DNA from: CAXBMB01 sp963976695
GTDB taxonomy: Bacteria; Pseudomonadota; Alphaproteobacteria; Kiloniellales; DSM-21159
Assembly: GCA_963976695.1 (NCBI GenBank)
Contig: CAXBMB010000003.1
Location: 1 to 64,000 of the forward strand
Length of the DNA: 64,000 bases
Reading direction: 5' to 3'
The notes beneath the pieces were generated by a model. The model did not search any database. It was not told the DNA's origin and saw only the letters and a list, made by a program, of their open reading frames with translations. Each line of letters opens with the position of its first letter. The stretch's first letter is position 1. The translations under genes and the position numbers were made by a program. Of the stretch, positions 50,885 to 58,761 are shown piece by piece.

Positions 50885-51412
50885 GGTTTCCAGGTTGACC
50901 GCGCGCAGCCGCAGGCTTTCCCGCGCCGGGGACTGTTGCAGTATCTCGGTTGGACAGCGGCTGGTCACCTGGTCTGGAATCCCTGTTGTCGCTGGCGGCC
51001 GTCGCGCCCGCCGGTAATCCGCCGCAGCTTAATCTAACTGCCGTTAGAAACCAACGTTTCTCCGCCGCGCGACGGGCACAAGCGCGCTTTTTCCCGGCCC
51101 CAACCTGCGTCCAGAGCCGCCGTGGTGGCGGCTGGCCCAAGGCCCGGATTGGCCAAAAGCCGGCGAAACTTATATAGTTGATCTGGTCGGTCTATCTGAG
51201 TGGACAGCGGTCCCGCCGGAATGGGATAAAGTTATATTACGCTAAATTTTTACATAGATTGGCTGACTTGCGGCGCGATAGAGTGCTAGAAGCCCTGGGA
51301 CGCCCGCGTCGGCCCGCCTGCTGGTTTTGGCGCGATCTCTTGCACCTGCGCCGTGGCGTCGGTTTTCGGCCGTTGGGTCGGATGTTTCAGTTGTTGTCGA
51401 GGAACCTTGCCG
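50885..51412. other. Divergent region between the TetR gene and hspQ
   Basis: No gene is supported in these 528 bases. The palindrome at 51033-51048 is the main regulatory feature. An AT-rich stretch at about 51165-51265 (CTTATATAG, AAAGTTATATTACGCTAAA) is the likely hspQ promoter area; I cannot assign a sigma-32 promoter with confidence. Confidence 0.45.
51033..51048. promoter_or_regulatory. Probable TetR operator
   Basis: TCTAAC, four bases (TGCC), then GTTAGA: a perfect 6-bp inverted repeat of the CTAAC-N-GTTAG kind used by several TetR regulators. It lies 149 bases upstream of the TetR start, on the side facing hspQ. Confidence 0.7.
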
Positions 51413-51736
51413 TTGCGTACCGCGAAATTTGAAATTGGACAGATCGTCAGGCATTGCGCCTTTCCCTTCCGGGGGGTGATTTTTGACGTCGACCCAATGT
51501 TTAATAATACCGAAGAATGGTGGCAATCCATTCCAGAAGACATGCGCCCGGCCAAGGATCAGCCCTACTATCATCTGCTGGCTGAAAACGACGAGAACTG
51601 CTACGTGGCCTATGTGTCCGAGCAGAATCTGCTGCCTGACGACAGCGGCTCGCCGGTTTCCCATCCGGATATCCAAAATTACTTTAACGGCCTGAAGGAG
51701 GGGCGCTATTTGCCGCGCCCCCGGGCAATCAACTAG
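51413..51736 (+). CDS. hspQ: Heat shock protein HspQ
   Basis: About 107 residues. The HspQ pattern is clear from the N-terminus: RTAKFEIGQIVRHCAFPFRGVIFDVDPMF, then NTEEWWQSIPEDMRPAKDQPYYHLLAEN and CYVAYVSEQNLLPDDSG. In enterobacteria HspQ is a heat-induced specificity factor for Lon-type proteolysis. TTG at 51413 is chosen because the family begins with a short Met-Arg-x-Ala-Lys-Phe and GAGGAA lies upstream; the frame remains open upstream without family pattern. Confidence 0.93.
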   Translation: MRTAKFEIGQIVRHCAFPFRGVIFDVDPMFNNTEEWWQSIPEDMRPAKDQPYYHLLAENDENCYVAYVSEQNLLPDDSGSPVSHPDIQNYFNGLKEGRYLPRPRAIN

Positions 51737-52025
51737 CCGCATAACCAATAGTCAGTTAGTCAGTTAATTTTTCGGGCGTTCAGGGTGCCGGCGCGCCGCT
51801 GTTCGTTGACGCCACCGCAATCAATTAATCCGGGCCGTTTGTTCCGGGCCCGTCGCTGCCAACCCGTTCGCCCAAGCGTGGTGTCGTTCCGCGATGATTT
51901 TCGCCACCGCGCGTCGATCGTCTTGGCCGGCGGCCGGCTTTCGCAGCGCTAACCTCCCATCGCCCAATTCACATCCCTAAATCGATATCCCGAGGGTCGC
52001 GTCGTCGACTCTCGTGACTATCCGC

Positions 52026-52077
52026 GCGTCGCACGCTGGCGTCGCACGCTGGCGTCGCACGGTGGCGTCACACGGTG
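52026..52077. repeat. 13-bp tandem repeat, four copies
   Basis: Units GCGTCGCACGCTG twice, GCGTCGCACGGTG and GCGTCACACGGTG, with a partial fifth. The array ends about 40 bases before the ArsR-methyltransferase operator. Confidence 0.93.
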
Positions 52078-52117
52078 GCGTTGGCCCCGCCGTAATTTCT
52101 TCTTGCATTATTGTCAT

Positions 52118-52133
52118 ATAAAGATATCTTTAT
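52118..52133. promoter_or_regulatory. Palindromic operator of the ArsR-methyltransferase/metF operon
   Basis: ATAAAGATATCTTTAT is a perfect 16-bp palindrome, 25 bases upstream of the chosen ATG. AT-rich palindromes containing GATATC are typical of ArsR-type regulators of the SAM/SAH cycle upstream of metF. It is most likely the site through which this regulator controls itself and metF. Confidence 0.75.
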
Positions 52134-52158
52134 GTCTGTATTTTGGCGTGAGGGCGCG

Positions 52159-53154
52159 ATGGAACAGCTTTTACAGGGACTAAAGGCCGCCGCCGAGGGC
52201 ACGCGCTTGCGCATCCTTGGCCTCTGCGCCCATGCCGAACTTACGGTGTCCGAGCTGGTTGAAATTCTTGGCCAGAGCCAGCCGCGAGTGTCGCGTCACT
52301 TGAAGTTGTTGGTCGAAGCCGGGTTGTTGGAGCGCCATCAGGAGGGATCCTGGGCCTTCTATCGACAGGCCGCGACCACCGCCTCGGCCGATCTGGCGCA
52401 GGTGATCGTGGATCTCATGCCCGAGGATGACGCCGCCCAGCGTCTGGACCTGAAGCGGTTGGAAAAGGTGAAGGCCTTTTGGGCGGTCAAGGCCGACGCC
52501 TACTTTCGGCGCAACGCCATCACCTGGGAAAAACTGCGCCAGATGCATGTCGATCAAACCGAGGTGGACCGGGCGTTGCGGCAGGTCTTCACGCAGGAGC
52601 CTGTTGGCCGCCTGTTGGATCTGGGGACCGGCGCGGGCCATGTTCTCACCTTGCTGGGTGAGCAGGTGGAGGAGGGCGTGGGGGTCGACCGCTCGCTGGA
52701 AATGCTCAATGTGGCCCGCTCCAACGTTTTTCGCGCCGGTTTGAGCCATTGCCAGGTGCGCCATGGCGACATGAACCACCTGCCCTATGAAGACGAGACC
52801 TTCGACGCGGTCACCCTGCACATGGTGCTGCACTTTTCTGAAAATCCAGTGGCCACCCTTGGTGAGATCGCCCGGGTGCTGCGGCCCGGCGGACGGCTGA
52901 TCGTCGTCGACTTTGCCGAACACGACCGGCGGGAGCTGCGCGATGAACAGGCCCACCGCTGGCTGGGTTTCGCGGCGTCGCGAATGTCCGAGCTGCTTTC
53001 TGAGGCGGGACTGGCTGCCGCCACGCCCCAGCGCTTGGAGGGCGGCGCGTTGACGGTTTGTCTTTGGGACGTCCGCAAACCCGCCAATGACCCCGCCGCC
53101 AAGAGCCACGCCGCCAAGCGCTCCGCCGCCCATCACCGTCCGGGCTCCGCCTGA
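52159..53154 (+). CDS. ArsR-family regulator fused to a SAM methyltransferase
   Basis: About 331 residues. N-terminal ArsR winged helix (AAEGTRLRILGLCAHAELTVSELVEILGQSQPRVSRHLKLLVEAGLL), without an obvious cysteine metal site, then a class I methyltransferase domain: LLDLGTGAGHVLTLLGEQ (motif I), VGVDRSLEML, MNHLPYEDETFDAVTLHMVLHF and LRPGGRLIVVDFAEHD. In alphaproteobacteria such fusions sit before metF and are thought to sense SAM or SAH and control methionine synthesis. GAGGG precedes ATG 52159; the frame upstream includes the operator palindrome and is excluded. metF follows 41 bases on. The low-complexity tail (KSHAAKRSAAHH) is unconserved-looking. Confidence 0.9.
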   Translation: MEQLLQGLKAAAEGTRLRILGLCAHAELTVSELVEILGQSQPRVSRHLKLLVEAGLLERHQEGSWAFYRQAATTASADLAQVIVDLMPEDDAAQRLDLKRLEKVKAFWAVKADAYFRRNAITWEKLRQMHVDQTEVDRALRQVFTQEPVGRLLDLGTGAGHVLTLLGEQVEEGVGVDRSLEMLNVARSNVFRAGLSHCQVRHGDMNHLPYEDETFDAVTLHMVLHFSENPVATLGEIARVLRPGGRLIVVDFAEHDRRELRDEQAHRWLGFAASRMSELLSEAGLAAATPQRLEGGALTVCLWDVRKPANDPAAKSHAAKRSAAHHRPGSA

Positions 53155-53195
53155 CCTGTCGAACTATCCGGCATCGCGCCGAAAAGGACCCTATT

Positions 53196-54062
53196 ATGCG
53201 CCAGCAACCGAGCCTTTCCTTTGAACTCTTCCCGCCGAAATCGCCGGCCGGGGAGCCGGCCTTTGCCCAATGCGTGGAAAAGCTGAAGGCCCTGGCGCCT
53301 GAATTTTTCTCCCTGACCTACGGGGCCGCCGGCAGCGACCAAACCCGCGGGGAAAATTTGGTGGTGGCGCTGTCCGACGCACAGAATCTGCCGGTGGCCG
53401 CGCATATCACCGCGGTCGGCGCCCCCAAGGCAAAGATCAACAACCTGGCGCGCCGCTGGGCCGCATCGGGGGTGCGTCGTCTGGTGGCGCTGCGGGGCGA
53501 TATGCCCGAGTTGGGGGCGGCGTTTCAGCCCCATCCCCAGGGCTATGGCGACGCCGCCGATCTGGTGGCGGGGCTTCGCCGAATCGCCGACTTCGACATT
53601 TCCGTGGCCGCCTATCCCGAAAGCCATCCGGACAGCCCGTCCCAGGCGGCGGACCTGGACAATCTCAAGCGCAAACTGGACGCCGGCGCGTCGCGGGCCA
53701 TCACCCAGTATTTCTTCGATGCCGAGCTCTTCTTGCGCTTTCGCGACCGGGCCAAGGCCGCCGGGATCACCCAACCGCTGGTGCCGGGGATTTTGCCGAT
53801 TCACTCCTTCGCCCAACTTGAATCCTTCAGCGCGCGCTGCGGCGCCTCGGTTCCGACCTGGCTGAAAAAGCGGTTCTATCAGCTGGATCAGGATCCCGAG
53901 CTGCGCGCCTTGGTGGCGGCCAGCACCGCCGCCGAGCTGTGCCGGCGTCTGGAAACCGAAGGGGTGAAGCATTTTCACTTTTACACGCTTAACCGTCCGG
54001 CGTTGACCCTTGCGGCTTGCCGCACTTTGGGTTTCACGCCTGTCTTGCAGGAGGCCGCGTAA
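53196..54062 (+). CDS. metF: Methylenetetrahydrofolate reductase
   Basis: About 288 residues. FAD-binding TIM barrel: LSFELFPPKSPAGE (catalytic Glu), FFSLTYGAAGSDQTRG, VAAHITAVG, VRRLVALRGDMPE, ISVAAYPESHPDS, ITQYFFDAELFLRF and a late FHFYTLNRP. It reduces methylene-THF to methyl-THF for methionine synthesis. AAGGA precedes the ATG by seven bases. The stop overlaps the next start (TAATG). It fits the one-carbon theme of the window, since the demethylating dehydrogenases feed methylene-THF. Confidence 0.97.
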   Translation: MRQQPSLSFELFPPKSPAGEPAFAQCVEKLKALAPEFFSLTYGAAGSDQTRGENLVVALSDAQNLPVAAHITAVGAPKAKINNLARRWAASGVRRLVALRGDMPELGAAFQPHPQGYGDAADLVAGLRRIADFDISVAAYPESHPDSPSQAADLDNLKRKLDAGASRAITQYFFDAELFLRFRDRAKAAGITQPLVPGILPIHSFAQLESFSARCGASVPTWLKKRFYQLDQDPELRALVAASTAAELCRRLETEGVKHFHFYTLNRPALTLAACRTLGFTPVLQEAA

Positions 54063-54931
54063 TGCGCACCCTATCTGATGCACTTCAACAACGAGTTCTT
54101 CTGGCCGACGGGTCGCTTTCGCGCCAGCTGCGGGCCCAGACCTTCAGTGTGGACCGGGATCTGTTCGGCGTGGAGGACTGCCTGGAGGTCCTCAATGTCA
54201 CCCGCGCCAAGCTGGTGCGTGAAGCCCACCTTGCCTACCTGCGGGCCGGCGCCGACGTGATCCGCACCAATTCCCTGGGCGCATCGCCGCTCAGCTTGCG
54301 GGAAAAGGGGCTGGGAGAGCAGGCCTTCTACTTCAATTACGCGGCCGCGCAGATCGCCTGCGAGGCGGTTGATGCCGTGCCGGGGCGGGGGCGTCGACGC
54401 TTCGTTCTGGGCATCGTGCGGGATTTCGGTTGGGATGAGAATCCGAAGACCCTGGAATCAGCCGTCGGTCTGCAGGTCGAAGGGTTGTTGGCGGGCGGCG
54501 TGGACGGCGTTGCCTTGGACCTGGTGCCGGGGACCGGACGGGCGCCCTTTTTCCTGCGCGGCGCGCTGAAGGCCAAGGCGTCGTTGAAGGCCGCCGCGCC
54601 GATCTTTCTGCAATGCGGTCTGACGGAAAACGACTTTTCGCCGCGCAATCAGGAACTGGCCAACGGTCTGGTGCGCTTTGCGCCGGGCAAATCGCTGCGC
54701 GCCGAGCGTTTGGCCCAGGTGATCCGAGAGGACCGGATCAATCTGGTGGGCGGCGGAAGCCGACCGGAGGACACCCTGGCGCTGGATCATTTGCTGCGCG
54801 CCGAGGCCGAGGACAGCCTGCGCCCCTATGGCGCGGTTTGGCGGGCCGAGGGCGTGGAACGGGGCGTGGAGGAGGTTACCATTCCCTCCAGTTGTCTCGA
54901 TCTCGACCCGGCGGTTGCCGAGGTTTGCTAA
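54062..54931 (+). CDS. MetH1-like homocysteine methyltransferase homologue lacking the zinc cysteine pair
   Basis: About 289 residues of the homocysteine S-methyltransferase fold: LLADGSLSRQLRAQTFSVDRDLFG, then LEVLNVTRAKLVREAHLAYLRAGADVIRTNSLGA. Intact enzymes of this fold bind zinc with one Cys and a later Cys pair (GGCCGT). Here the first Cys region may remain (FLQCGLTEN), but the pair is replaced: VGGGSRPEDT. Zinc binding as in MetH or Bmt therefore seems impossible. No cobalamin domain follows. The ATG overlaps the metF stop (TAATG), so it is co-translated with metF. Contrast with the intact bmt in this window. Confidence 0.82.
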   Translation: MRTLSDALQQRVLLADGSLSRQLRAQTFSVDRDLFGVEDCLEVLNVTRAKLVREAHLAYLRAGADVIRTNSLGASPLSLREKGLGEQAFYFNYAAAQIACEAVDAVPGRGRRRFVLGIVRDFGWDENPKTLESAVGLQVEGLLAGGVDGVALDLVPGTGRAPFFLRGALKAKASLKAAAPIFLQCGLTENDFSPRNQELANGLVRFAPGKSLRAERLAQVIREDRINLVGGGSRPEDTLALDHLLRAEAEDSLRPYGAVWRAEGVERGVEEVTIPSSCLDLDPAVAEVC

Positions 54932-55035
54932 TGCCTGATCGACGAAGGCCGCATCGACGAAAGCCCGATCGACGGGGAAAGCGACGCCAGGTTTTTGCGC
55001 CGCCAAGGTCGGTGGCCTGTGAACACGGGGCGCGC

Positions 55036-55659
55036 TTACCGGTCCGGTAGGTCGCGCTCGAGGACCAGGTGCCAGATGTGCCAATATTTGCTCCCCCTGG
55101 CCGTCTGCCCTGGTCCAATTTCTTCGCGCCGCTCGATAACCTTGTAGCCCGCCAGTAGCGAGTCCAGCGCCGGGCTGGAAAAGCCCAGCAGTCCGTCCTC
55201 GCTGACCCAGCTATCGCCAGGCCCCAGCAATTGACCGCAGAAGACGCCGCCGGGCCGCAGCGCCCGGCCGATTTCCCGCCAAAGCTTGGGAAAGGCGGGC
55301 GGCGGACAAAAGGGCAAGGAAAAGCTGGCGTTGATCACGTCGCAGTCCGGCAATCTGTCCAGGTTTTCGAATCGGGCGGCGCGCCGTTCCAGACGGGGCG
55401 TCCCCCCGGCCTGGTCGCGGTGCGCCCGCACCTTGGCGGCCAAACGGCGCAAGGCGGCGGCTTCGCCGTCATAGGCCCGCACGCGCCATCCCTGTGACAG
55501 CAGTTCCAGCGTGTCCCGGCCGGTGCCGGCCCCCAGATCCAAGGCATAGCCGGGCGCGCGCTTGCGGCTGGCGCGCCAATGCCGCAGGCCGGCCAACAGC
55601 GTTGGGCGCGGCGGCTGCCCCTCGGTGGCCTGATAGTAGCTTTGCCAGCGCTCATCCAT
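55036..55659 (-). CDS. SAM-dependent methyltransferase, unknown substrate
   Basis: About 207 residues of the class I methyltransferase fold. Motif I is ALDLGAGTGRDTLELLSQGWRVRAYDGE; then DCDVINASFSLPFCPPPAFPKLW and LRPGGVFCGQLLGPGDSW. A DLGxGxGRDT start resembles small-molecule and tellurite/thiopurine-like methyltransferases, but the substrate is not clear. ATG 55659 overlaps the stop of the CDP-alcohol phosphotransferase gene by eight bases, so they are coupled and may act on related lipid chemistry. Confidence 0.82.
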   Translation of the reverse strand: MDERWQSYYQATEGQPPRPTLLAGLRHWRASRKRAPGYALDLGAGTGRDTLELLSQGWRVRAYDGEAAALRRLAAKVRAHRDQAGGTPRLERRAARFENLDRLPDCDVINASFSLPFCPPPAFPKLWREIGRALRPGGVFCGQLLGPGDSWVSEDGLLGFSSPALDSLLAGYKVIERREEIGPGQTARGSKYWHIWHLVLERDLPDR

Positions 55660-56308
55660 GATCGTCGGGTCCGCCGGGCCGCCCGGGCGCGGCAAGCGGC
55701 GCGGGATCGTTGAAGGCGCGGTGGGCGGCGAGGATCCGGCTTAAGGTGGTGATCCAGCAGAGCGCGCCGAACAGGTAGGCGGCGGGCACGAAGCTGCCCG
55801 GCGCCAGACTGATGAAGACGAACAGCGCGATGGTCTCGCTGCCCTCGGTCAGTCCCCCCAGATAATACAGCGACTTGGAGCCGCGGATTTCGGTTGTCAG
55901 GCCGCGCTTGGCGGCGATGATGGCGTAGGCGAGAAAGGAACTTCCGGTGCCGCTGAACGACCAGATCAGAAACAGCGCGGCATAGAGATTTGCCGGATCC
56001 TGCAGGGCGAAGCCGACCACCACGCCGGAGTAGAAAATGAAATCCAACACCACATCGAGGTAGCCGCCGAAATCACTTTTGCCGACCTGCCGCGCCACCG
56101 CCCCGTCGAGCCCGTCGAACAGTCGGTTCAGCAAGATCAAGCCCAAGCCCCACAGCGTCTGCCCGCTGGCCAGCAACGGCAAGGCGGCCAAGCCCAGGGC
56201 GAAGCCGACAAGGGTGATCTGGTTCGCACTCACGCCAAGCTTGGCCACACGCTGGCCCAGCCGGGTCAACGTGGGGTCGATCAGGCGACGCATGAAGGCG
56301 TCCATCAT
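55652..56308 (-). CDS. CDP-alcohol phosphatidyltransferase family protein
   Basis: About 218 residues, membrane-bound. The family motif DG..AR........G...D...D is present as FDGLDGAVARQVGKSDFGGYLDVVLDF, with the four metal aspartates. Six or so hydrophobic segments follow the pattern of this family (for example ITLVGFALGLAALPLL, LYAALFLIWSFSGTGSSFLAYAI). It transfers a CDP-linked group to an alcohol, as in phospholipid synthesis; the acceptor is unknown. Start at 56308 is chosen over the longer frame, which lacks family residues. Confidence 0.88.
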   Translation of the reverse strand: MMDAFMRRLIDPTLTRLGQRVAKLGVSANQITLVGFALGLAALPLLASGQTLWGLGLILLNRLFDGLDGAVARQVGKSDFGGYLDVVLDFIFYSGVVVGFALQDPANLYAALFLIWSFSGTGSSFLAYAIIAAKRGLTTEIRGSKSLYYLGGLTEGSETIALFVFISLAPGSFVPAAYLFGALCWITTLSRILAAHRAFNDPAPLAAPGRPGGPDDHG

Positions 56309-56488
56309 GGGAAAATACCATTCCTTTCTGTGTTGACCGGCCGCGCGGCGGCGTCTGTCCAGACGGCGCGCGATGCGGCGCTCTAAAGCTTTGACGGCCT
56401 CCTTGCTTTTCCGCCGCGCCCCGAATTGGCGTGCCAAACTCGGCGCCGGCGGCGGTCTGGCTCCGGGGCTGCCAGACCTCGGAAAAGC

Positions 56489-56502
56489 TTGACCTAAGTC
56501 AA
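56489..56502 (+). promoter_or_regulatory. FNR/Anr-type box upstream of hemN
   Basis: TTGACCTAAGTCAA is a perfect inverted repeat of the FNR half site TTGAC/GTCAA with a four-base spacer, 36 bases before the hemN ATG. Oxygen-independent hemN is commonly activated by FNR-type regulators at low oxygen. It lies in the region divergent from the CDP-alcohol phosphotransferase gene. Confidence 0.88.
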
Positions 56503-56537
56503 AGACGCGCCGGCGGCATTGGGGTTATTAAAAGGTC

Positions 56538-57902
56538 ATGCTTGACAAAATCATCGCCAAATACGACCGGCCCGTGCCGCGCTACACCAGCTATCCCACG
56601 GCCCCGCACTTTCATCAAGGCGTGGACGCGACCTGCTATGGCGGGTGGCTGCGTCAACTGCCCAAGGCGCAACATCTGTCGCTCTATTTTCATGTGCCTT
56701 TCTGCGACACGCTTTGCTATTTCTGTGGCTGCAATATGCGGGTGGTGCGACGTTATGAGCCGGTGGCGGCCTACATTGAACTGCTGCTGGCCGAGCTGAA
56801 GCTGGTGGGCCGGGAACTGGGCACCGGGCCGGGAGCGGGGCGTCGGCCACTCGAGCACCTGCATTTCGGCGGCGGTTCGCCCAGCATGGTGGCGCCCGAT
56901 GATCTGCGTCGGCTGGGCGCGGCGATCTGGAGCCATTTCGACGCCACCGAACGGGCTGAGCTGGCCATTGAGGTGGACCCTCGCGATCTTGCCGACGAAA
57001 CCGTGGCCGCGCTGGCCGATATGGGCATCAACCGGGCCTCGATCGGCGTGCAGGACGTGAACGAAGATGTCCAGAAAGCCTGTAACCGTATTCAGCCGCC
57101 GGAGGTGACGGCGTCGGCGGTCAACCGACTTCGCGCGGTGGGCATTTCGGCCATCAACCTGGATCTGATGTATGGTTTGCCGCTGCAAACGGTGGCCGGG
57201 GTGACGCGCTCCGTCCAGGTCGCTCTGGAGCTGAATCCCAATCGCGTTTCGCTGTTCGGCTACGCCCACGTGCCGCATATGAAAAAGCATCAATTGCTGA
57301 TGCCGGTCGAGGCCTTGCCCGACACCGAGGAACGTTTCGCGCAGGCTGAGATGGCCGCCGATCTCCTGGTAAAGGCGGGCTATCGACGTATTGGCCTCGA
57401 TCATTTCGCCCGCGCCGACGACGACATGGCCTTGGCCCTGGACGAGGGCAAGTTGCATCGGAATTTTCAAGGCTACACCACCGACGCCGCCCCGGCCTTG
57501 ATCGGCCTGGGCGCGTCGGCCATTGGCTCCCTGCCCCAGGGGTACCAGCAAAACCATGTCAGCCTGCCCGAGTATCGCAAGGCCGTGCAGGCCGGGATTC
57601 TGCCGGTGGCCCGCGGGGTCGCGGTTGACGCGGAAGACCGCCATCGCCGCAGCATCATCGAAGGCATTATGTGCGATCTGGCGGTGGACCTGGCGGAGGT
57701 GGCCGCCGGCCATCCGGACCACAGCCTGGACCTGACAAAGGAAAAAGCCCAGTTGGCGGCCCTTGCCCAGGACGGCATGATCATCTGGGACGGCAACCGG
57801 CTGCAGGTTACCGAGGCGGGCCGGCCGCTGGTCCGCACCATCGCCGCGGTCTTTGACAGCTATTTGAAGCCCGGTGAAGGCCGCCACGCCCGCGCGATCT
57901 AG
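56538..57902 (+). CDS. hemN: Oxygen-independent coproporphyrinogen III dehydrogenase
   Basis: About 454 residues, radical SAM enzyme. The cluster motif VPFCDTLCYFCGCN (CxxxCxxC) is preceded by RYTSYPTAPHF and followed by LHFGGGSPSM and IGVQDVNEDVQKACNRIQ; also NLDLMYGLPLQT and the C-terminal HemN domain. It decarboxylates coproporphyrinogen III to protoporphyrinogen IX without oxygen. The upstream FNR box suggests induction at low oxygen. AAGG stands just before the ATG. Confidence 0.96.
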   Translation: MLDKIIAKYDRPVPRYTSYPTAPHFHQGVDATCYGGWLRQLPKAQHLSLYFHVPFCDTLCYFCGCNMRVVRRYEPVAAYIELLLAELKLVGRELGTGPGAGRRPLEHLHFGGGSPSMVAPDDLRRLGAAIWSHFDATERAELAIEVDPRDLADETVAALADMGINRASIGVQDVNEDVQKACNRIQPPEVTASAVNRLRAVGISAINLDLMYGLPLQTVAGVTRSVQVALELNPNRVSLFGYAHVPHMKKHQLLMPVEALPDTEERFAQAEMAADLLVKAGYRRIGLDHFARADDDMALALDEGKLHRNFQGYTTDAAPALIGLGASAIGSLPQGYQQNHVSLPEYRKAVQAGILPVARGVAVDAEDRHRRSIIEGIMCDLAVDLAEVAAGHPDHSLDLTKEKAQLAALAQDGMIIWDGNRLQVTEAGRPLVRTIAAVFDSYLKPGEGRHARAI

Positions 57903-57930
57903 AGTCGGCGGGTCGGGTTAAATCGACTCA

Positions 57931-58050
57931 CAACGTGATCCCGTTTGAACCGCGCCGCCGTCTCCCCGATAGGCCGCCGCCCCCGATAGATAGAAGGGGG
58001 CTTGGCGACAGCGCCCAAGCGCGGCATTCCAAGTTGATCCAACTTTAGTG
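57931..58050 (-). repeat. Dispersed intergenic element, copy 2
   Basis: Reverse-strand copy of the element at 12051. On the minus strand it begins TAAAGTTGGATCAACTTGG, continues CTGTCGCCAAGCCCCCTTCT and ends CGCGGTTCAAACGGGATCAC. It contains a palindrome centred on GATC (AAGTTGATCCAACTT on the plus strand) and a GCCCCC/GGGGGC stem. It sits exactly between the convergent hemN and hypothetical gene and includes the stop codon of the latter. Confidence 0.72.
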
Positions 58051-58524
58051 ATCGTTGTCGGCCAGTCGCTTGGCCGCCGCCGGCAGCATGGTCGGCTCCA
58101 AGGCGCAGCGGCTGCGTGGCGCGCGCGCGCCGCAGGGTGTGGGCTGGCGCGGCGAGCAGGCGACACAGGGCCCGTCGGCGATCATGCGCTTGATTGACTC
58201 CCGCAGTTTTTCACTGAAGGCCGGGCGGGTCGCGGCCACTTCCTCGGCGCTGCGCTGCAGCAGGACGATACAAGGGGGCAACCACTTGGCTTGCTGTTCG
58301 TCGGCGTCGTGCGGCTGGGCCGCCGGCAGGCGGTGTGACTGGTTCGCCGCGCCATCCTGTTTCAATTCAACCAAACTGTCCCGCGCCGTGGCGGCAAGCT
58401 CTGCGGAGCGTCGCTCGAACGGCGGCGGGGTTTGCCCGGTGGTCTTCGGCTCACTTTTTTGGGTGCTGAACCTATCGCTGGTTTTAGCGTCGTAATGCCT
58501 AAGCCGCGATGCAGATGTTGCCAT
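58045..58524 (-). CDS. Hypothetical protein, polar, unknown function
   Basis: About 159 residues. It has no signal peptide or membrane segment and is rich in Ala, Pro, Gln and Ser (RSAELAATARDSLVELKQDGAANQSHRLPAAQPH). A middle patch LPPCIVLLQRSAEEV and two cysteine pairs (DGPCVACSPRQPTPCGARAPRSRCALE) suggest a possible small metal site, but I do not recognise a family. Its stop codon falls at the edge of the dispersed element. Support is moderate: a single ATG, no clear ribosome site, but the frame is intact and the antisense alternative is worse. Confidence 0.5.
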   Translation of the reverse strand: MATSASRLRHYDAKTSDRFSTQKSEPKTTGQTPPPFERRSAELAATARDSLVELKQDGAANQSHRLPAAQPHDADEQQAKWLPPCIVLLQRSAEEVAATRPAFSEKLRESIKRMIADGPCVACSPRQPTPCGARAPRSRCALEPTMLPAAAKRLADNDH

Positions 58525-58761
58525 GGGTCAACTTCTCAACATTTGCTTTTGAGAAAACCTGAACGCACGGGGGGTGTGATCAGAACGGGAGGAGCGGATA
58601 TCGTCGGTTTGCGCCAAACCAGGGCAAGCGACCGTTTTGTTTCCCTGCGACGCGCGCCGCCAAAAGAAGCACACTTCTACATACAGATACATACAGAAAT
58701 ATCGCGGCGGAACCATGATAATGGAAATCTTGTGACCTTTGGCCGCAGAAATTTTCGGCCC

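Larger units (their letters stand above)
51737..52158. other. Intergenic region upstream of the ArsR-methyltransferase gene
   Basis: 422 bases with no supported gene. Just past hspQ there is a repeated GTCAGTTA (51751-51766) followed by TTTTT. A 13-bp tandem array lies at 52026-52077 and a 16-bp operator-like palindrome at 52118-52133. Confidence 0.5.

Noticed and set aside
37237..52077. Tandem arrays as CRISPR
   Set aside because: The units are 9-26 bp, directly adjacent and without unique spacers; no cas genes are present.
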